A DNA stretch of 64,000 nucleotides from JBGRPZ01 sp041725955 (GCA_041725955.1 JBGRQE010000009.1:1-64000), one strand, 5' to 3'; counted from the first letter of the stretch, positions 34,714 to 45,435 are shown. Program-made: numbers and translations. The notes: a model not told the origin generated them from the sequence alone.

Positions 34714-35917
34714 ATGAACAAGGAAAAGATATACTTACAGTTGTTTTTTTGTTTTCATGATTAATTTCAAAATTACCATCATGCAAACCAATGATTTTTT
34801 GCACTATAAATATAGACAATCCTAAACCTGCTTCATTATTTTTTTTACTAGTATTAAAGGGTTGGTTAATAAAGTTTAAAATATCTTTTTTAAAACCATC
34901 TCCTTTATCGCTTATACTAATTATAATTATATTGTTCCTTTTTGTAGAGTTAATTTGAATTGTTGAATTTTCAGGCCCATGATTTATAGCATTATCCAAA
35001 ATATATTCAATACATAGTTCAATTAAGCTACAATCTATATGTCCTACTAAGTCAATTTCTTTTGAATGATTTATCGTTTGAAATTTATCATTTGCTTTAG
35101 GTGTCATTTTTGTAATGACTTTTTCAATCAACAAATTGATATATTCGGTTTGAAATTTCAACTCTTCCCGTGATGCCAATCGAGATGAGATCATATAAGC
35201 AAGGTCACTAATTTCTTTAAGTTCTTTATAGGAAGTATTCAGATATGAATGTATCTTTTTTTGAATTGGAGTATCTACAGTTTCAATATTTTCGCAGGTA
35301 CACAGAATTGTTTGAAGGGGATTACCTAATTTATGTCTAATTATTTTTAAAAAGGCATTTTTGGCTTCTCCCAATTGCTCAGTTTTCTCTTTTTCTTTTC
35401 TTAGTTCTCTTGTTCTCTCTATAACTTTGGCTTCCAGTTGCTTGTTTAAGTTGCTAAGTTGCTTTGTTTTATCTGCAAGTTCCAGATGAGTCTGTACTCT
35501 GGCAAGGAGTTCTTCTGTACAAAAAGGCTTATTTATATAATCTTGTCCTCCAATATTAAATCCGTGAACAATATCTCCAGGTTCATTTTTCGCTGCAGTA
35601 ATAAATATTACACAAATATTACATGTAGCTGGATCTTTTTTTATTATTTCACATAATTCAAACCCATCCATCTTGGGCATGCTGATATCAAGAAGGATTA
35701 AGTCAAAATGATTGTTTTTAATAAGCTTTAAAGCTTCTAATCCATCGTAAGCAAAGGAAACTCCATAGTTTTTTGTTCTTAATATCTTTCCCAGTCTTTG
35801 AATATTGCTAGGTATGTCATCTACAATTAGGATATTGTAATCCTTGTTGTTTCGCACATAGTTTGTTGTTATAAATTCATTATTCGAAATAATTTCTTTT
35901 CCTTTTGAACCTGTCAT
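34712..35917 (-). CDS. Response regulator-histidine kinase (receiver then kinase), orphan
   Basis: The 401-residue cytoplasmic protein begins with a receiver domain (about 28-145; Asp33/Asp34, phospho-Asp77 in ILLDISMP, Lys130 in INKPF). A coiled coil follows (about 150-185), then a HisKA with an unusual H box (IIRHKLGNPLQTI, His195; usual H-E-x-x-x-P becomes H-K-L-G-N-P). The HATPase is complete (EYILDNAINHGP, SDKGDGF, AGLGLSIFIVQK). It has no membrane segment, so it receives its input from another kinase through the receiver or by protein contact. No partner gene is adjacent. The HKLxNPL variant occurs in some receiver-kinases. Confidence 0.85.
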   Translation of the reverse strand: MTGSKGKEIISNNEFITTNYVRNNKDYNILIVDDIPSNIQRLGKILRTKNYGVSFAYDGLEALKLIKNNHFDLILLDISMPKMDGFELCEIIKKDPATCNICVIFITAAKNEPGDIVHGFNIGGQDYINKPFCTEELLARVQTHLELADKTKQLSNLNKQLEAKVIERTRELRKEKEKTEQLGEAKNAFLKIIRHKLGNPLQTILCTCENIETVDTPIQKKIHSYLNTSYKELKEISDLAYMISSRLASREELKFQTEYINLLIEKVITKMTPKANDKFQTINHSKEIDLVGHIDCSLIELCIEYILDNAINHGPENSTIQINSTKRNNIIIISISDKGDGFKKDILNFINQPFNTSKKNNEAGLGLSIFIVQKIIGLHDGNFEINHENKKTTVSISFPCS

Positions 35918-36347
35918 TTCATCTAAATTATTCTTTTGTTCTAATCAAGCAATATAAGGAAAAATATTTTTGATTGTGTGTGGCCATTGTAAAATTAATA
36001 TAAATCTGTAGTCTTTGTTACAAATCTTTTTTGATATAAAAACGGACTCTGTATTAATGTATGCTTAATAATTAAAAAAATATAAGTAAAGAGGTAAACA
36101 ATAATAAATACAGCGGGTTAATGTTTATAATTACATATATGCACCTCTATTTAATTTGATTGAAAGAGTAATGCATTATCTACATATCTGAATTTAACTT
36201 AACGATTTAGGGTTTTGATAACCTTATGGGTTATTTTTTCTGCATTAAGTTTATTTTCATTTCCCGTCATTTCCAAAGCTTAGAGCATGTTGAGATACTG
36301 TTAAAGCTAGTTTACCCAATTTTATGATTTAATTCGAATATCATCTT
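35918..36347. other. Divergent intergenic region before the glycogen operon
   Basis: About 430 bases hold no ORF. Weak features only: a 6-base stem ATAACC/GGTTAT followed by T (36218-36239) and AT-rich runs. Promoters for the receiver-kinase and the glycogen operon are expected here, but neither shows both boxes clearly. Confidence 0.5.
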
Positions 36348-38288
36348 ATGGCATATATTACCTTTCCAAAAAAAGACCTAATTAACCTGGAATTTGCATT
36401 GAAGCAAGAAGTATTGCGAGCAAATTGTGCAGGAGGATATTCAAATACAAGTATTGTTAATTGTAATACACGAAAATATCATGGTTTATTTGTTGTTCCA
36501 CAACCTCAAATTGATCACGAAAATCATGTTCTTCTATCTTGTATTGACGAAACTATTACACAACAAAATGAAGAGTTTAACCTAGGATTGCATATGTACC
36601 CAAATGGATATTATCATCCTAAGGGACATAAGTATTTAAAGAGTTTTGAAATGGATCCTGTGCCCAAACATGTATTTAGAGTGGGAGGGGTGCATATAAG
36701 CCGCGAAATTTTACTGCTTAGAAATGATGAACGATTACTGATTAAATACGAAATCCTAGATGCTCATTCTCCTGTTTTACTTCGAATTCGTCCTTTCTTG
36801 GCTTTTCGAAATGTGCATCGATTAAGTAAAGCAAATGTATATGTGGAAAAAAAATATGAGGAAGTAGAAAATGGTATAGCTTGTAGAATGTATGCAGGTT
36901 ATTCAAAGCTCTTTATTCAGTGTAATAAGAAAGTTGCATATACTCATGTTCCTGACTGGTATTATAATTTAGAATATATTCAGGAAAGAGACCGTGGTTA
37001 TGATTTTCAAGAAGACTTGTTTGTTCCTGGATTTTTTGAAGTCGATTTAAAAAAAGGAGAATCCTTTATTGTTTCTGTGGGTTTAAGTGAAAGAAAAACA
37101 TCTTCTTTTCAATCTATTTTTTCTCGAGAGCTTAAAAATAGAATTCCAAGAAAAGATTTTTATAGCTGTTTGCTTAATGCGGCAAGTCAGTTTATTGTAA
37201 AGAAGAATGGTAAAACAGAAGTTATTGCAGGATATCCGTGGTTTGGCCGTTGGGGTAGAGATACGTTTATTTCTTTGCCAGGATTAACTTTGGCTCAAGG
37301 TGATTTAAAGACTTGTAAATCAGTTTTAGATACGATGTCTTCTGAGCTAAGTGGTGCTTTGTTTCCCAACATTGGCCATGGAGCAGAAACTGCTTATAAC
37401 TCTGTTGATGCTCCCTTATGGTATTTCTGGGCTGTTCAGCAATATTATCTCTCTTTGGGTGATGCATCAGTGATTATTAAAGATTATGGAAAGAAGTTAA
37501 AGCAGATACTGACAGGTTTTAAGGAAGGTTCTCTGTATGGAATTCGGATGAATGAAGATCATTTAATTGAAGCAGGAGTGCCAGGTAAAGCTTTGACCTG
37601 GATGGATGCAATGGTTGAAGGTGAAGCTGTTACTCCTCGAAGAGGTTGTCCTGTGGAAATTAATGCCCTTTGGTATAATGCTGTTTGTTTTATGCTTGAC
37701 TTAGCAAAAAGACAAGGAGATGATTCTTTTCTGAAAGAGTGGAATAATTATCCAAGATTGATTGCTAAATCGATCTGTGATAAATTTTGGGATAAAGATC
37801 TTAATTATGTTGCAGATGTTGTTCAAGAAGATAAGCAAGATATGAGGGTAAGACCTAATATGATTTTCCTTGTTAGTCTTCCTTATAGTCCCATAACCGA
37901 TGAAATGAAAAAAGGGATATTGGATAAGGTTGAACAAGAGTTATTAACTACCAGAGGTTTACGTACGCTATCCCCACAGCATTCCGATTATAAAGGAATA
38001 TATAAAGGAGGACAAGAAGAACGCGATTGTGCGTATCATCAAGGAACTGTATGGCCATGGTTATTGGGTCATTTTTGTGAAGCTTACTTAAAACTTCATG
38101 GGAAGTCTGGAAAATCAAAAGTCGAGAAATTATATCTCGGTTTTGAGGATGTAATGAAAGAGGCTGGTATTGGTACTGTTTCTGAAATTTATGATGGAGA
38201 TCCTCCTCATAATGCTAAAGGTGCTATAAGCCAAGCTTGGAGCGTAGCTGAATTGTTGCGAATTAAAAGCTTACTTGATCAGTATTAG
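36348..38288 (+). CDS. Glycogen debranching enzyme, amylo-alpha-1,6-glucosidase (GH133)
   Basis: The 646-residue protein starts with an N-terminal beta domain (about 1-270, GGYSNTSIVNCNTRKYHGLFV) typical of bacterial GH133/GDE proteins. An (alpha/alpha)6 barrel follows, with GYPWFGRWGRDTFISLPGL, DAPLWYFWAVQQYY, TWMDAMVEGEAVTPRRGCPVEINALWYNA and AYHQGTVWPWLLG. These are the acidic active-site motifs of amylo-1,6-glucosidases, which remove branch stubs from glycogen. It is the first of four glycogen-related genes with gaps of about 15-25 bases, clearly one operon. Confidence 0.92.
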   Translation: MAYITFPKKDLINLEFALKQEVLRANCAGGYSNTSIVNCNTRKYHGLFVVPQPQIDHENHVLLSCIDETITQQNEEFNLGLHMYPNGYYHPKGHKYLKSFEMDPVPKHVFRVGGVHISREILLLRNDERLLIKYEILDAHSPVLLRIRPFLAFRNVHRLSKANVYVEKKYEEVENGIACRMYAGYSKLFIQCNKKVAYTHVPDWYYNLEYIQERDRGYDFQEDLFVPGFFEVDLKKGESFIVSVGLSERKTSSFQSIFSRELKNRIPRKDFYSCLLNAASQFIVKKNGKTEVIAGYPWFGRWGRDTFISLPGLTLAQGDLKTCKSVLDTMSSELSGALFPNIGHGAETAYNSVDAPLWYFWAVQQYYLSLGDASVIIKDYGKKLKQILTGFKEGSLYGIRMNEDHLIEAGVPGKALTWMDAMVEGEAVTPRRGCPVEINALWYNAVCFMLDLAKRQGDDSFLKEWNNYPRLIAKSICDKFWDKDLNYVADVVQEDKQDMRVRPNMIFLVSLPYSPITDEMKKGILDKVEQELLTTRGLRTLSPQHSDYKGIYKGGQEERDCAYHQGTVWPWLLGHFCEAYLKLHGKSGKSKVEKLYLGFEDVMKEAGIGTVSEIYDGDPPHNAKGAISQAWSVAELLRIKSLLDQY

Positions 38289-38313
38289 AAATTAATTATT
38301 GAAAAATCATGTT

Positions 38314-39594
38314 ATGAAAGTCCTTATGTTTGGTTGGGAATTTCCTCCACATATTACAGGAGGTTTGGGAACAGCATGTTTTGGATTAACAAAAGGCTTG
38401 TTACAACAAAATGTTGAAGTAACATTTGTTGTTCCTAGAGCCTATGGAGATGAAGATCAGTCGGCTCTGAATTTAGTTAATGCAAGTAATATATATATAG
38501 ATCTCGAAGATGGTCCCTATAAGGAATATTGGAAAAAGATTCATTATCTTGAAGTTCCTTCAGGGATAATCCCTTATGTTAGTCCTGAGCGATATAAAAA
38601 ACATACTAAATATTCTACTGAGTGGCGAGATATTCCCAGCAGAGTTTTTTCTAAAAAATATGTTTTTTCAGGAAAATATACTCCTAATATATTAGAAGAA
38701 GTTGCACGATATGCTTTGATAGGATCTGCAATTGCTGCTCATGTAGATCATGATGTAATTCATGCTCACGATTGGTTGACTTATCCCGCAGGTATTGCTG
38801 CAGCAAAAGTTAGTGGAAAACCATTGGTAGTTCATATGCATGCTACCGAATTTGATCGCTCTGGAGAAAATGTAAATCAGGTAGTATTTGATATGGAGCG
38901 TGAAGGTATGATGGCTGCCGATCGAGTAATTGCTGTAAGTAATTTCACACGTAATATTGTTATTGAACGATATGGGATTGATGCAGAAAAGGTGTTTACT
39001 GTTCATAATGCTGTAGAACCCTTACATGAAGATCAAAGCTTAATGTCTGTCAAAAGAAACCTACCCGAGAAAATTGTTACTTTCCTAGGTAGAGTAACTT
39101 TTCAAAAAGGTCCTGATTATTTTGTAGAAGCAGCCCGAAAGATTTTAGACAAAGATTCTAATGTGCGTTTTGTAATGGCCGGACAAGGAGATATGCTGCC
39201 TAAAATTATACGAAGAGTTGCTCAATTAGGTATGGGTGATAAGTTTCATTTTACAGGTTTTTTAAAAGGTACTGAAGTAGAAAAACTTTTCTCTCTTACA
39301 GATGTTTTTGTAATGCCCTCTGTTTCAGAGCCGTTTGGTATTGTTCCTCTGGAGGCAATACGATCGAATGTTCCTGTTGTTATATCAAAACAATCTGGAG
39401 TGAGTGAAATATTAACTCACGCTCTAAAGGTTGACTTCTGGGATGTAGATGCTTTAGCTGATAATATTTATGGCCTTTGCCATTATAGTGCTCTTTCAAA
39501 AATGTTTCAGAAGTATGGAAAAAAAGAGGTGGAAAATTTGAAATGGGAAAATTCTGCCTTTAAGGTTAAGCAAGTTTATGAGTCAGTCATTTAG
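38314..39594 (+). CDS. GT4 glycosyltransferase, glycogen synthase-like
   Basis: The 426-residue GT4/GT-B protein has the N-terminal FGWEFPPHITGGLGTACFGLTKGL acceptor-domain motif and IHAHDWLTYPAG. The C-terminal domain has TFLGRVTFQKGPDYFVEAA, and the E-x7-E donor motif is in SEPFGIVPLEAI. By context in a glycogen operon it probably builds alpha-1,4-glucan from a nucleotide-glucose, but the exact donor is not visible. A TTG at 38299 would add five residues. The ATG at 38314 puts MKVLMFGWEFPPH at the start as in homologues. It follows the debranching enzyme by 25 bases. Confidence 0.85.
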   Translation: MKVLMFGWEFPPHITGGLGTACFGLTKGLLQQNVEVTFVVPRAYGDEDQSALNLVNASNIYIDLEDGPYKEYWKKIHYLEVPSGIIPYVSPERYKKHTKYSTEWRDIPSRVFSKKYVFSGKYTPNILEEVARYALIGSAIAAHVDHDVIHAHDWLTYPAGIAAAKVSGKPLVVHMHATEFDRSGENVNQVVFDMEREGMMAADRVIAVSNFTRNIVIERYGIDAEKVFTVHNAVEPLHEDQSLMSVKRNLPEKIVTFLGRVTFQKGPDYFVEAARKILDKDSNVRFVMAGQGDMLPKIIRRVAQLGMGDKFHFTGFLKGTEVEKLFSLTDVFVMPSVSEPFGIVPLEAIRSNVPVVISKQSGVSEILTHALKVDFWDVDALADNIYGLCHYSALSKMFQKYGKKEVENLKWENSAFKVKQVYESVI

Positions 39595-39609
39595 AAAAAA
39601 GAATTATTT

Positions 39610-41139
39610 ATGAAATCCATTTGTTTTTATTTCCAAGTTCACCAACCTTTTCGGCTAAAATCATATCGTTTCTTTGATATTGGCAGTCATGCCAATTATT
39701 TTGACGATTATACGAACTCATTTATCTTGAAAAGAGTAGCAGAGAAATGCTACCTTCCTATGAATAAATTATTATTGGAATTGATACAACGATATGGTGA
39801 TTCCTTTAAGGTGAGCTTTTCCATTTCGGGTATTGCTTTAGATCAATTTGAACTGTATTCAAAAGAAGTTTTGGATTCATTTAAAAAATTGGCAGATACC
39901 AAGTGTGTTGAATTTATATGTGAAACTTATTCTCACTCTCTTTCTTCTCTTAAGTCACCAGCAGAATTTCAGTCGCAAGTACTTAAACATAAAAACAGAA
40001 TTCAATCTTTATTTGGTGTTGAATTAAAGACCTTCAGAAATACAGAGTTGATTTATTCTGATGAAATTGGTGAAATGGTTGCCAATATGGGGTTTAATAC
40101 GATGTTGTCTGAAGGGGCAAAGCATGTTTTAGGATGGAAAAGTCCAAACTTTCTTTATTGTAATGCAAGGAATCCGAAACTAAAATTACTACTCAAAAAT
40201 TTCAGATTGAGTGATGATATAGCTTTTCGTTTCGGACAAAGAAACTGGCCGGAATGGCCTTTAACAGCAGAAAAGTTTTCTCACTGGCTTGCAAATACAG
40301 ATACCGATCAGGAGGTTGTTAATCTGTTTATGGATTATGAAACATTTGGAGAGCATCAATGGGCAGATACAGGAATCTTTGATTTTTTCCGAGCTTTACC
40401 TTCTCAGGTATTTAGACATACAAAGTTTGGCTTTCATACTCCTTCAGAAGTATCAAAATTGATACAACCTGTAGGTTCATTGCATGTCCCTTACCCCATA
40501 TCATGGGCAGATGAGGAAAGAGATTTGACTGCTTGGCTTGGCAATGAACTTCAAAATGAAGCTTTTGATAAATTGTATGAATTGGAAGATAAGGTGAGAG
40601 CATGTAATGATCCCGATATTACTTATGATTGGGAAAGATTACAAACTTCCGACCACTTCTACTATATGTGTACAAAGTGGTTTAGTGATGGTGATGTGCA
40701 TAAATATTTTAACCATTATAGTACTCCTTATGAGGCTTTTATTAACTATATGAATGTTTTGGCAGATTTTACTCTTCGCATTGAAAAGAAGTTAATCGAA
40801 CAAAGAGAGAATCTTGATAAACCCAAAACCGGTTCAGGCCCTTTAAATAGAGATAACTCTAAGCCACGAAAAGAGAATTGTAAATTTTCTGATTTTGATA
40901 AACTACCTGATCATATAATCAAATCGATAATCAAAGTGGTGGATATTGAAAAGATACATCCTGTATTTGATGAAAATCATCAGCATATCGTAAATAAATT
41001 TCTTCATAATATGGAAGGAGAAGCAAAAAGAACTTTTCTGGAAAGATTAAATGAAGAAAAAGATCAGGGACAGTATTCTTCAACTGATAAAGAGGAAATA
41101 AAAGCCCACTTAATAAACTTAGTAGCTGAACTTTCATAA
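39610..41139 (+). CDS. GH57 alpha-amylase-type glycoside hydrolase
   Basis: The 509-residue protein starts MKSICFYFQVHQPFRL, the GH57 motif 1 with HQP. The catalytic nucleophile is Glu146 (FRNTELIYS) and the acid/base is Asp242 (FMDYETFGEH). Both lie in the (beta/alpha)7 barrel. A helical C-terminal region follows, ending in a charged tail (about 405-509) of unknown role. GH57 enzymes cleave or transfer alpha-1,4 or 1,6 glucans. In this operon it may be an amylase or branching-type enzyme. It is intracellular, with no signal peptide. Confidence 0.9.
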   Translation: MKSICFYFQVHQPFRLKSYRFFDIGSHANYFDDYTNSFILKRVAEKCYLPMNKLLLELIQRYGDSFKVSFSISGIALDQFELYSKEVLDSFKKLADTKCVEFICETYSHSLSSLKSPAEFQSQVLKHKNRIQSLFGVELKTFRNTELIYSDEIGEMVANMGFNTMLSEGAKHVLGWKSPNFLYCNARNPKLKLLLKNFRLSDDIAFRFGQRNWPEWPLTAEKFSHWLANTDTDQEVVNLFMDYETFGEHQWADTGIFDFFRALPSQVFRHTKFGFHTPSEVSKLIQPVGSLHVPYPISWADEERDLTAWLGNELQNEAFDKLYELEDKVRACNDPDITYDWERLQTSDHFYYMCTKWFSDGDVHKYFNHYSTPYEAFINYMNVLADFTLRIEKKLIEQRENLDKPKTGSGPLNRDNSKPRKENCKFSDFDKLPDHIIKSIIKVVDIEKIHPVFDENHQHIVNKFLHNMEGEAKRTFLERLNEEKDQGQYSSTDKEEIKAHLINLVAELS

Positions 41140-41159
41140 ACTTTGAAAAATTTTCCAAA

Positions 41160-44100
41160 ATGGATTCAAAAAATAAATATCAAAATCCCGATTACATTTT
41201 TGAAGTGAGTTGGGAGATATGTAATAAAGTAGGAGGTATATATACAGTTCTTTCTACTAAGGCATTATCGATAAAAGAAAAGTTGGGAAGGAAATATATT
41301 CTTATTGGACCAGATGTTTGGAAAGAAACAAGCCAGAATCCCGATTTTGTTGAAGACCATAGTATTATGCAAGGTTGGCGATCTATGGCAGAAGCTGAAG
41401 GTTTGTCTGTAAGAATTGGACGATGGAAAATTGTTGGAGAACCTATTGTAATTCTTGTTGATTTTACCACTTATTTTTCACAGAAAGATGAAATTTTCTC
41501 CAAATACTGGGAGAAATATAAGTTGGATTCTATATACGGACAGTGGGATTATGTCGAACCTGCTCTATTTGGACATGCAGCAGCAAAGGTTATAGAAAGC
41601 TACTATAAGTATAAATTATCGGCTTCTGATAAGTTAATTGCTCATTTTCACGAGTGGATGACAGGTACAGGGGTGTTGTATTTAAATGAACATATTCCTC
41701 AAGCCGGAACTGTATTTACTACTCATGCAACTGTTTTGGGAAGATCTATTGCGGGTAATATGTTGCCTTTATACAATAAGATGAATACCTATGATCCTAA
41801 AAATGCTGCAACTCAGTTTAATGTAACCTCTAAATTTTCACTTGAATTTTTGTCTGCAAAATTTGCAGATGCATTTACTACAGTAAGTGATATTACCAAT
41901 AACGAATGTGTTCATTTCCTGCAAAAACCTGTTGATGTTGTTACAGAAAATGGATTTGAAGATGATTTTGTTCCTCACGGTCATGATTTTATCGAGAAAA
42001 GAAAAAGTGCTCGTGATGTATTATTGAAGGTTGGGAGAGGATTGTTAAATCAAGATATCTCTTCTGACGCTATACTGGTTATTAATAGTGGTCGCTATGA
42101 GTTTTTTAATAAAGGAATTGATGTCTTTATTGAAGCTCTTGGTAAAATGAATAAGCAAGAAGATTTAGAAAAAACTATCATTGCTTATATTACCGTTCCT
42201 GCCCATCAAATAGGTGTTGACCAGGAGCTTGTTCGTAGATTATCTCAGATAGACTACTCAAAACCTTTTTCGCAAAAATATCTTACTCATGGGCTTTTTG
42301 ATGAAAAAAATGATCCATGTATTAAAGCTTTCGCTAAAGCAGGTCTGTTAAATAGACCCGAAGATAAGGTGAAAGTTGTTTTTGTTCCAGCTTATTTAAA
42401 TGGAGATGATGGCCTATTTAACCAGTCGTACTATGATTTATTAATTGGTTTTGATATTTCGGTATTTCCATCATATTACGAACCTTGGGGATATACTCCA
42501 CTCGAAAGTGTTGCCTTTAGTATTCCTACAATTACTACTACTCTTGCTGGTTTTGGTTTATGGGTAGAGAATAATTATCCTCAGAAATATAATGCTGTAG
42601 AGGTTATTGATCGTAATGATACAAACTCGACTGAAGTAGCTGATAAAATTGCTGACATTCTAGTTAAATTTTCCGGACTCAAGGCGGATCAACTTAAATT
42701 AGTTGCCAAAGAAGCCCGTCAGATTAGTGAAAAGGCTTTATGGGATCATATGATTAAGAAATACTGGGAAGCATATGACTTTGCTATTAGAAAGGCATCT
42801 TCTCGTTTTGATCAGTATAAGCATAAGCATATTCTTCCTACTCATCTTAGAAATTATAAGAGTTATAAGCTGTCAAAACCTTCGTGGAAAAATATTAGTA
42901 TTAAGCCAAATATTCCAGATCAGATTAGAGGTCTTTCTCGTTTGGCCAGCAATTTATGGTGGTCCTGGAATTTGGAAGCAGAAAACTTATTTCAGTCTAT
43001 TGATGAAAATCTATGGTACGAATCCAATCGCAATCCGAAGATATTACTGGAAAGGTTAAATTATGATACATTGATTCGTTTATCTCAAGACTCTGTTTTT
43101 GTACAACGACTAAATGTAATCGAGAAGAAGTTTTCTGATTATATGGCCGCTAGGCATAAAGCCACTGGTCCTAAAATCGCATACTTTAGTATGGAATATG
43201 GCCTTCATGATAGTATACGTATATATTCTGGAGGCCTAGGTGTTTTGGCAGGAGATTACCTAAAGCAAGCAAGTGATAGTAATAAAAATATGATTGCTGT
43301 TGGTCTTGTATATCGTTTTGGATACTTCCGTCAAAGCATAAATCATCGAGGAGAACAGGAAAGTTTATATCCTTCACAGCGATCAGCCAATTTGCCTATT
43401 GAACCTGTAAAAGACAAGTATAATGATTGGTTGACCGTTCAGGTTGCTTTACCTGGGCGTTTATTACATGCCAAGGTATGGAAATGTAGTGTAGGTAGAG
43501 TATCCCTTTATTTGATGGATACCGACTGTGACGAAAATAATGTAAAAGATAGAGCAATTACGCATAACCTATATGGTGGTGATTGGGAAAATAGGTTTAA
43601 ACAAGAGCTATTGCTAGGTGTCGGAGGAATTAGACTCTTAAATGCTTTGGGTCATGAGCCTGAAATTTACCACTGTAATGAAGGTCATGCTGCTTTTATT
43701 GGAATAGAAAGATTAAGGGAATTGATAGAAGAAAAAGGTAATTCTTTCAATGAAGCTTTAGAGGTTGTTCGATCAACAAATCTTTTTACAACTCATACGC
43801 CAGTACCTGCAGGGCATGATTCTTTTGAGGAAACCGTTCTTCGAACATATATTCCTCATTATGCCGAACGACTAAATTTAACATGGGAACAGTTTATGAA
43901 TCTGGGAAGATTTGTCCCTAATGATAAGAATCAAAAGTTTAGTATGAGTGTTCTTGCTGCTCGTTTATCGCAGGAGGTAAATGGAGTAAGTATGATTCAT
44001 GGTCGTGTAAGTCGTGAGATGTTCCATTCTTTATATCCAGGATATTATCCTGAGGAAATACATATCGGACATGTAACCAATTCCATTCACCTACCTACAT

Positions 44101-45413
44101 GGCTAGCTCAAGAGTGGTATTATTTATTCCACCAAAAATATGGAGATGATTTCTTCAAAAATCAGGATGATGCAGAGATATGGGATTATGTAAATAATAT
44201 TCCTGACGAGTCTGTATGGACTGTACGAAGAAGATTGAAGCGTGAGCTGTTTAAGTATATTAAATATAAGCTTCATGCAGATATGACAAAACGACAAGAG
44301 AGTCCTAAGTTGATTATTAAGACAATGGAGAGTTTTGATGATCGAACTCTTACCATTGGATTTGCTCGTCGTTTTGCTACTTATAAGCGTGCTTATCTGC
44401 TTTTCTCTAATCTTAAACGTTTGGAGCGAATTGTAAATCGAAAGAAACGTCCCGTTCAATTTGTGTTTGCAGGAAAGGCGCATCCAAATGATAAGGCGGG
44501 TCAAGATTTGATTCGTAAGATTATTGAAGTTTCAAAGCGACCAGAATTTGTTGGAAAGATCATCTTCCTTGAAGATTACAGTATGGAGATGGCCAAAAAA
44601 CTGGTTCATGGAGTAGATGTTTGGTTGAATACACCAACATATCCTATGGAAGCATCTGGAACTAGCGGTATGAAGGCTATTATGAATGGTGTTTTGAACT
44701 TAAGTGTTTTGGACGGCTGGTGGGCTGAAGGTTATCAGCCTGATGCTGGTTGGGCAATTCGTGAAGCAGAATTAGGTGCTAATCCGAATTTCCAGAATGA
44801 ATTAGATGCAGAGATATTATATAATCTTATAGAAGACGATTTGATTCCTCATTTCTATTATCGAAATGAAAATGGAATTCCAGAAAATTGGGTTCGATTT
44901 ATAAAGAAATCAATGAGTGGTATTGCTCCAACATTCACCATGAAGCGTATGCTTGACGAATATTATACCAAATTCTACAGGCCTATGCATAAACGATACC
45001 AATCTTTGCATGCGAATGAATTTGAGAAGATGCATGATATTGTGAAGTGGAAGAATTCAATCCGTAAGGTTTGGGACTCACTGGAAGTGTTTGATGTTGA
45101 GTTTCCTGAAACCAATGAGGATAACTTGGTTCTTGGAGATAAATTTATAGCAAATGTAATTCTCAAGTCACCTGAAATAGATCCTGAATATCTAAGGGTT
45201 GAAGTTATTATAGGTCATGCTGATGGTGTTCGTGTAGACAGAATTTTACGAACATTCGAAATGAATTTGGAAAAACAAGATGGTGATGAATTGACTTATC
45301 GTTTTGAGACCATCCTTGACCATGCTGGTGAATATCGTTATGCTGTTCGGATTTATCCATACAGAAATGATCTGCCTCACAGAATGGATTTCCCACTTTT
45401 AAAGTGGATTTAA
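41160..45413 (+). CDS. Fused GT3 glycogen synthase-alpha-glucan phosphorylase (GT35)
   Basis: This 1417-residue protein joins two opposing enzymes. Residues about 5-560 are a GT3, eukaryote-type glycogen synthase (SWEICNKVGGIYTVL, HFHEWMTG, TTHATVLGR, YEPWGYTPLESVAF). Residues about 575-1417 are an alpha-glucan phosphorylase with a DUF3417-type N terminus (LSRLASNLWWSWNLEAENLFQ). They also contain MEYGLHDSIRIYSGGLGVLAGDYLK, THTPVPAGHDSF, and the PLP lysine at Lys1172 (EASGTSGMKAIMNG). One polypeptide could thus lengthen glucan from UDP-glucose and release glucose-1-phosphate. Both catalytic sets look intact. Related fusions occur in other Bacteroidota. It ends the operon, before a strong terminator. 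Confidence 0.92.
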   Translation: MDSKNKYQNPDYIFEVSWEICNKVGGIYTVLSTKALSIKEKLGRKYILIGPDVWKETSQNPDFVEDHSIMQGWRSMAEAEGLSVRIGRWKIVGEPIVILVDFTTYFSQKDEIFSKYWEKYKLDSIYGQWDYVEPALFGHAAAKVIESYYKYKLSASDKLIAHFHEWMTGTGVLYLNEHIPQAGTVFTTHATVLGRSIAGNMLPLYNKMNTYDPKNAATQFNVTSKFSLEFLSAKFADAFTTVSDITNNECVHFLQKPVDVVTENGFEDDFVPHGHDFIEKRKSARDVLLKVGRGLLNQDISSDAILVINSGRYEFFNKGIDVFIEALGKMNKQEDLEKTIIAYITVPAHQIGVDQELVRRLSQIDYSKPFSQKYLTHGLFDEKNDPCIKAFAKAGLLNRPEDKVKVVFVPAYLNGDDGLFNQSYYDLLIGFDISVFPSYYEPWGYTPLESVAFSIPTITTTLAGFGLWVENNYPQKYNAVEVIDRNDTNSTEVADKIADILVKFSGLKADQLKLVAKEARQISEKALWDHMIKKYWEAYDFAIRKASSRFDQYKHKHILPTHLRNYKSYKLSKPSWKNISIKPNIPDQIRGLSRLASNLWWSWNLEAENLFQSIDENLWYESNRNPKILLERLNYDTLIRLSQDSVFVQRLNVIEKKFSDYMAARHKATGPKIAYFSMEYGLHDSIRIYSGGLGVLAGDYLKQASDSNKNMIAVGLVYRFGYFRQSINHRGEQESLYPSQRSANLPIEPVKDKYNDWLTVQVALPGRLLHAKVWKCSVGRVSLYLMDTDCDENNVKDRAITHNLYGGDWENRFKQELLLGVGGIRLLNALGHEPEIYHCNEGHAAFIGIERLRELIEEKGNSFNEALEVVRSTNLFTTHTPVPAGHDSFEETVLRTYIPHYAERLNLTWEQFMNLGRFVPNDKNQKFSMSVLAARLSQEVNGVSMIHGRVSREMFHSLYPGYYPEEIHIGHVTNSIHLPTWLAQEWYYLFHQKYGDDFFKNQDDAEIWDYVNNIPDESVWTVRRRLKRELFKYIKYKLHADMTKRQESPKLIIKTMESFDDRTLTIGFARRFATYKRAYLLFSNLKRLERIVNRKKRPVQFVFAGKAHPNDKAGQDLIRKIIEVSKRPEFVGKIIFLEDYSMEMAKKLVHGVDVWLNTPTYPMEASGTSGMKAIMNGVLNLSVLDGWWAEGYQPDAGWAIREAELGANPNFQNELDAEILYNLIEDDLIPHFYYRNENGIPENWVRFIKKSMSGIAPTFTMKRMLDEYYTKFYRPMHKRYQSLHANEFEKMHDIVKWKNSIRKVWDSLEVFDVEFPETNEDNLVLGDKFIANVILKSPEIDPEYLRVEVIIGHADGVRVDRILRTFEMNLEKQDGDELTYRFETILDHAGEYRYAVRIYPYRNDLPHRMDFPLLKWI

Positions 45414-45435
45414 ACCGCAATTGGCGTAGAGAAAT

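Noticed and set aside
36218..36239. Terminator-like ATAACC/GGTTAT hairpin with T run
   Set aside because: The stem is only six base pairs with two G-C pairs, and no gene or transcript upstream would need it.
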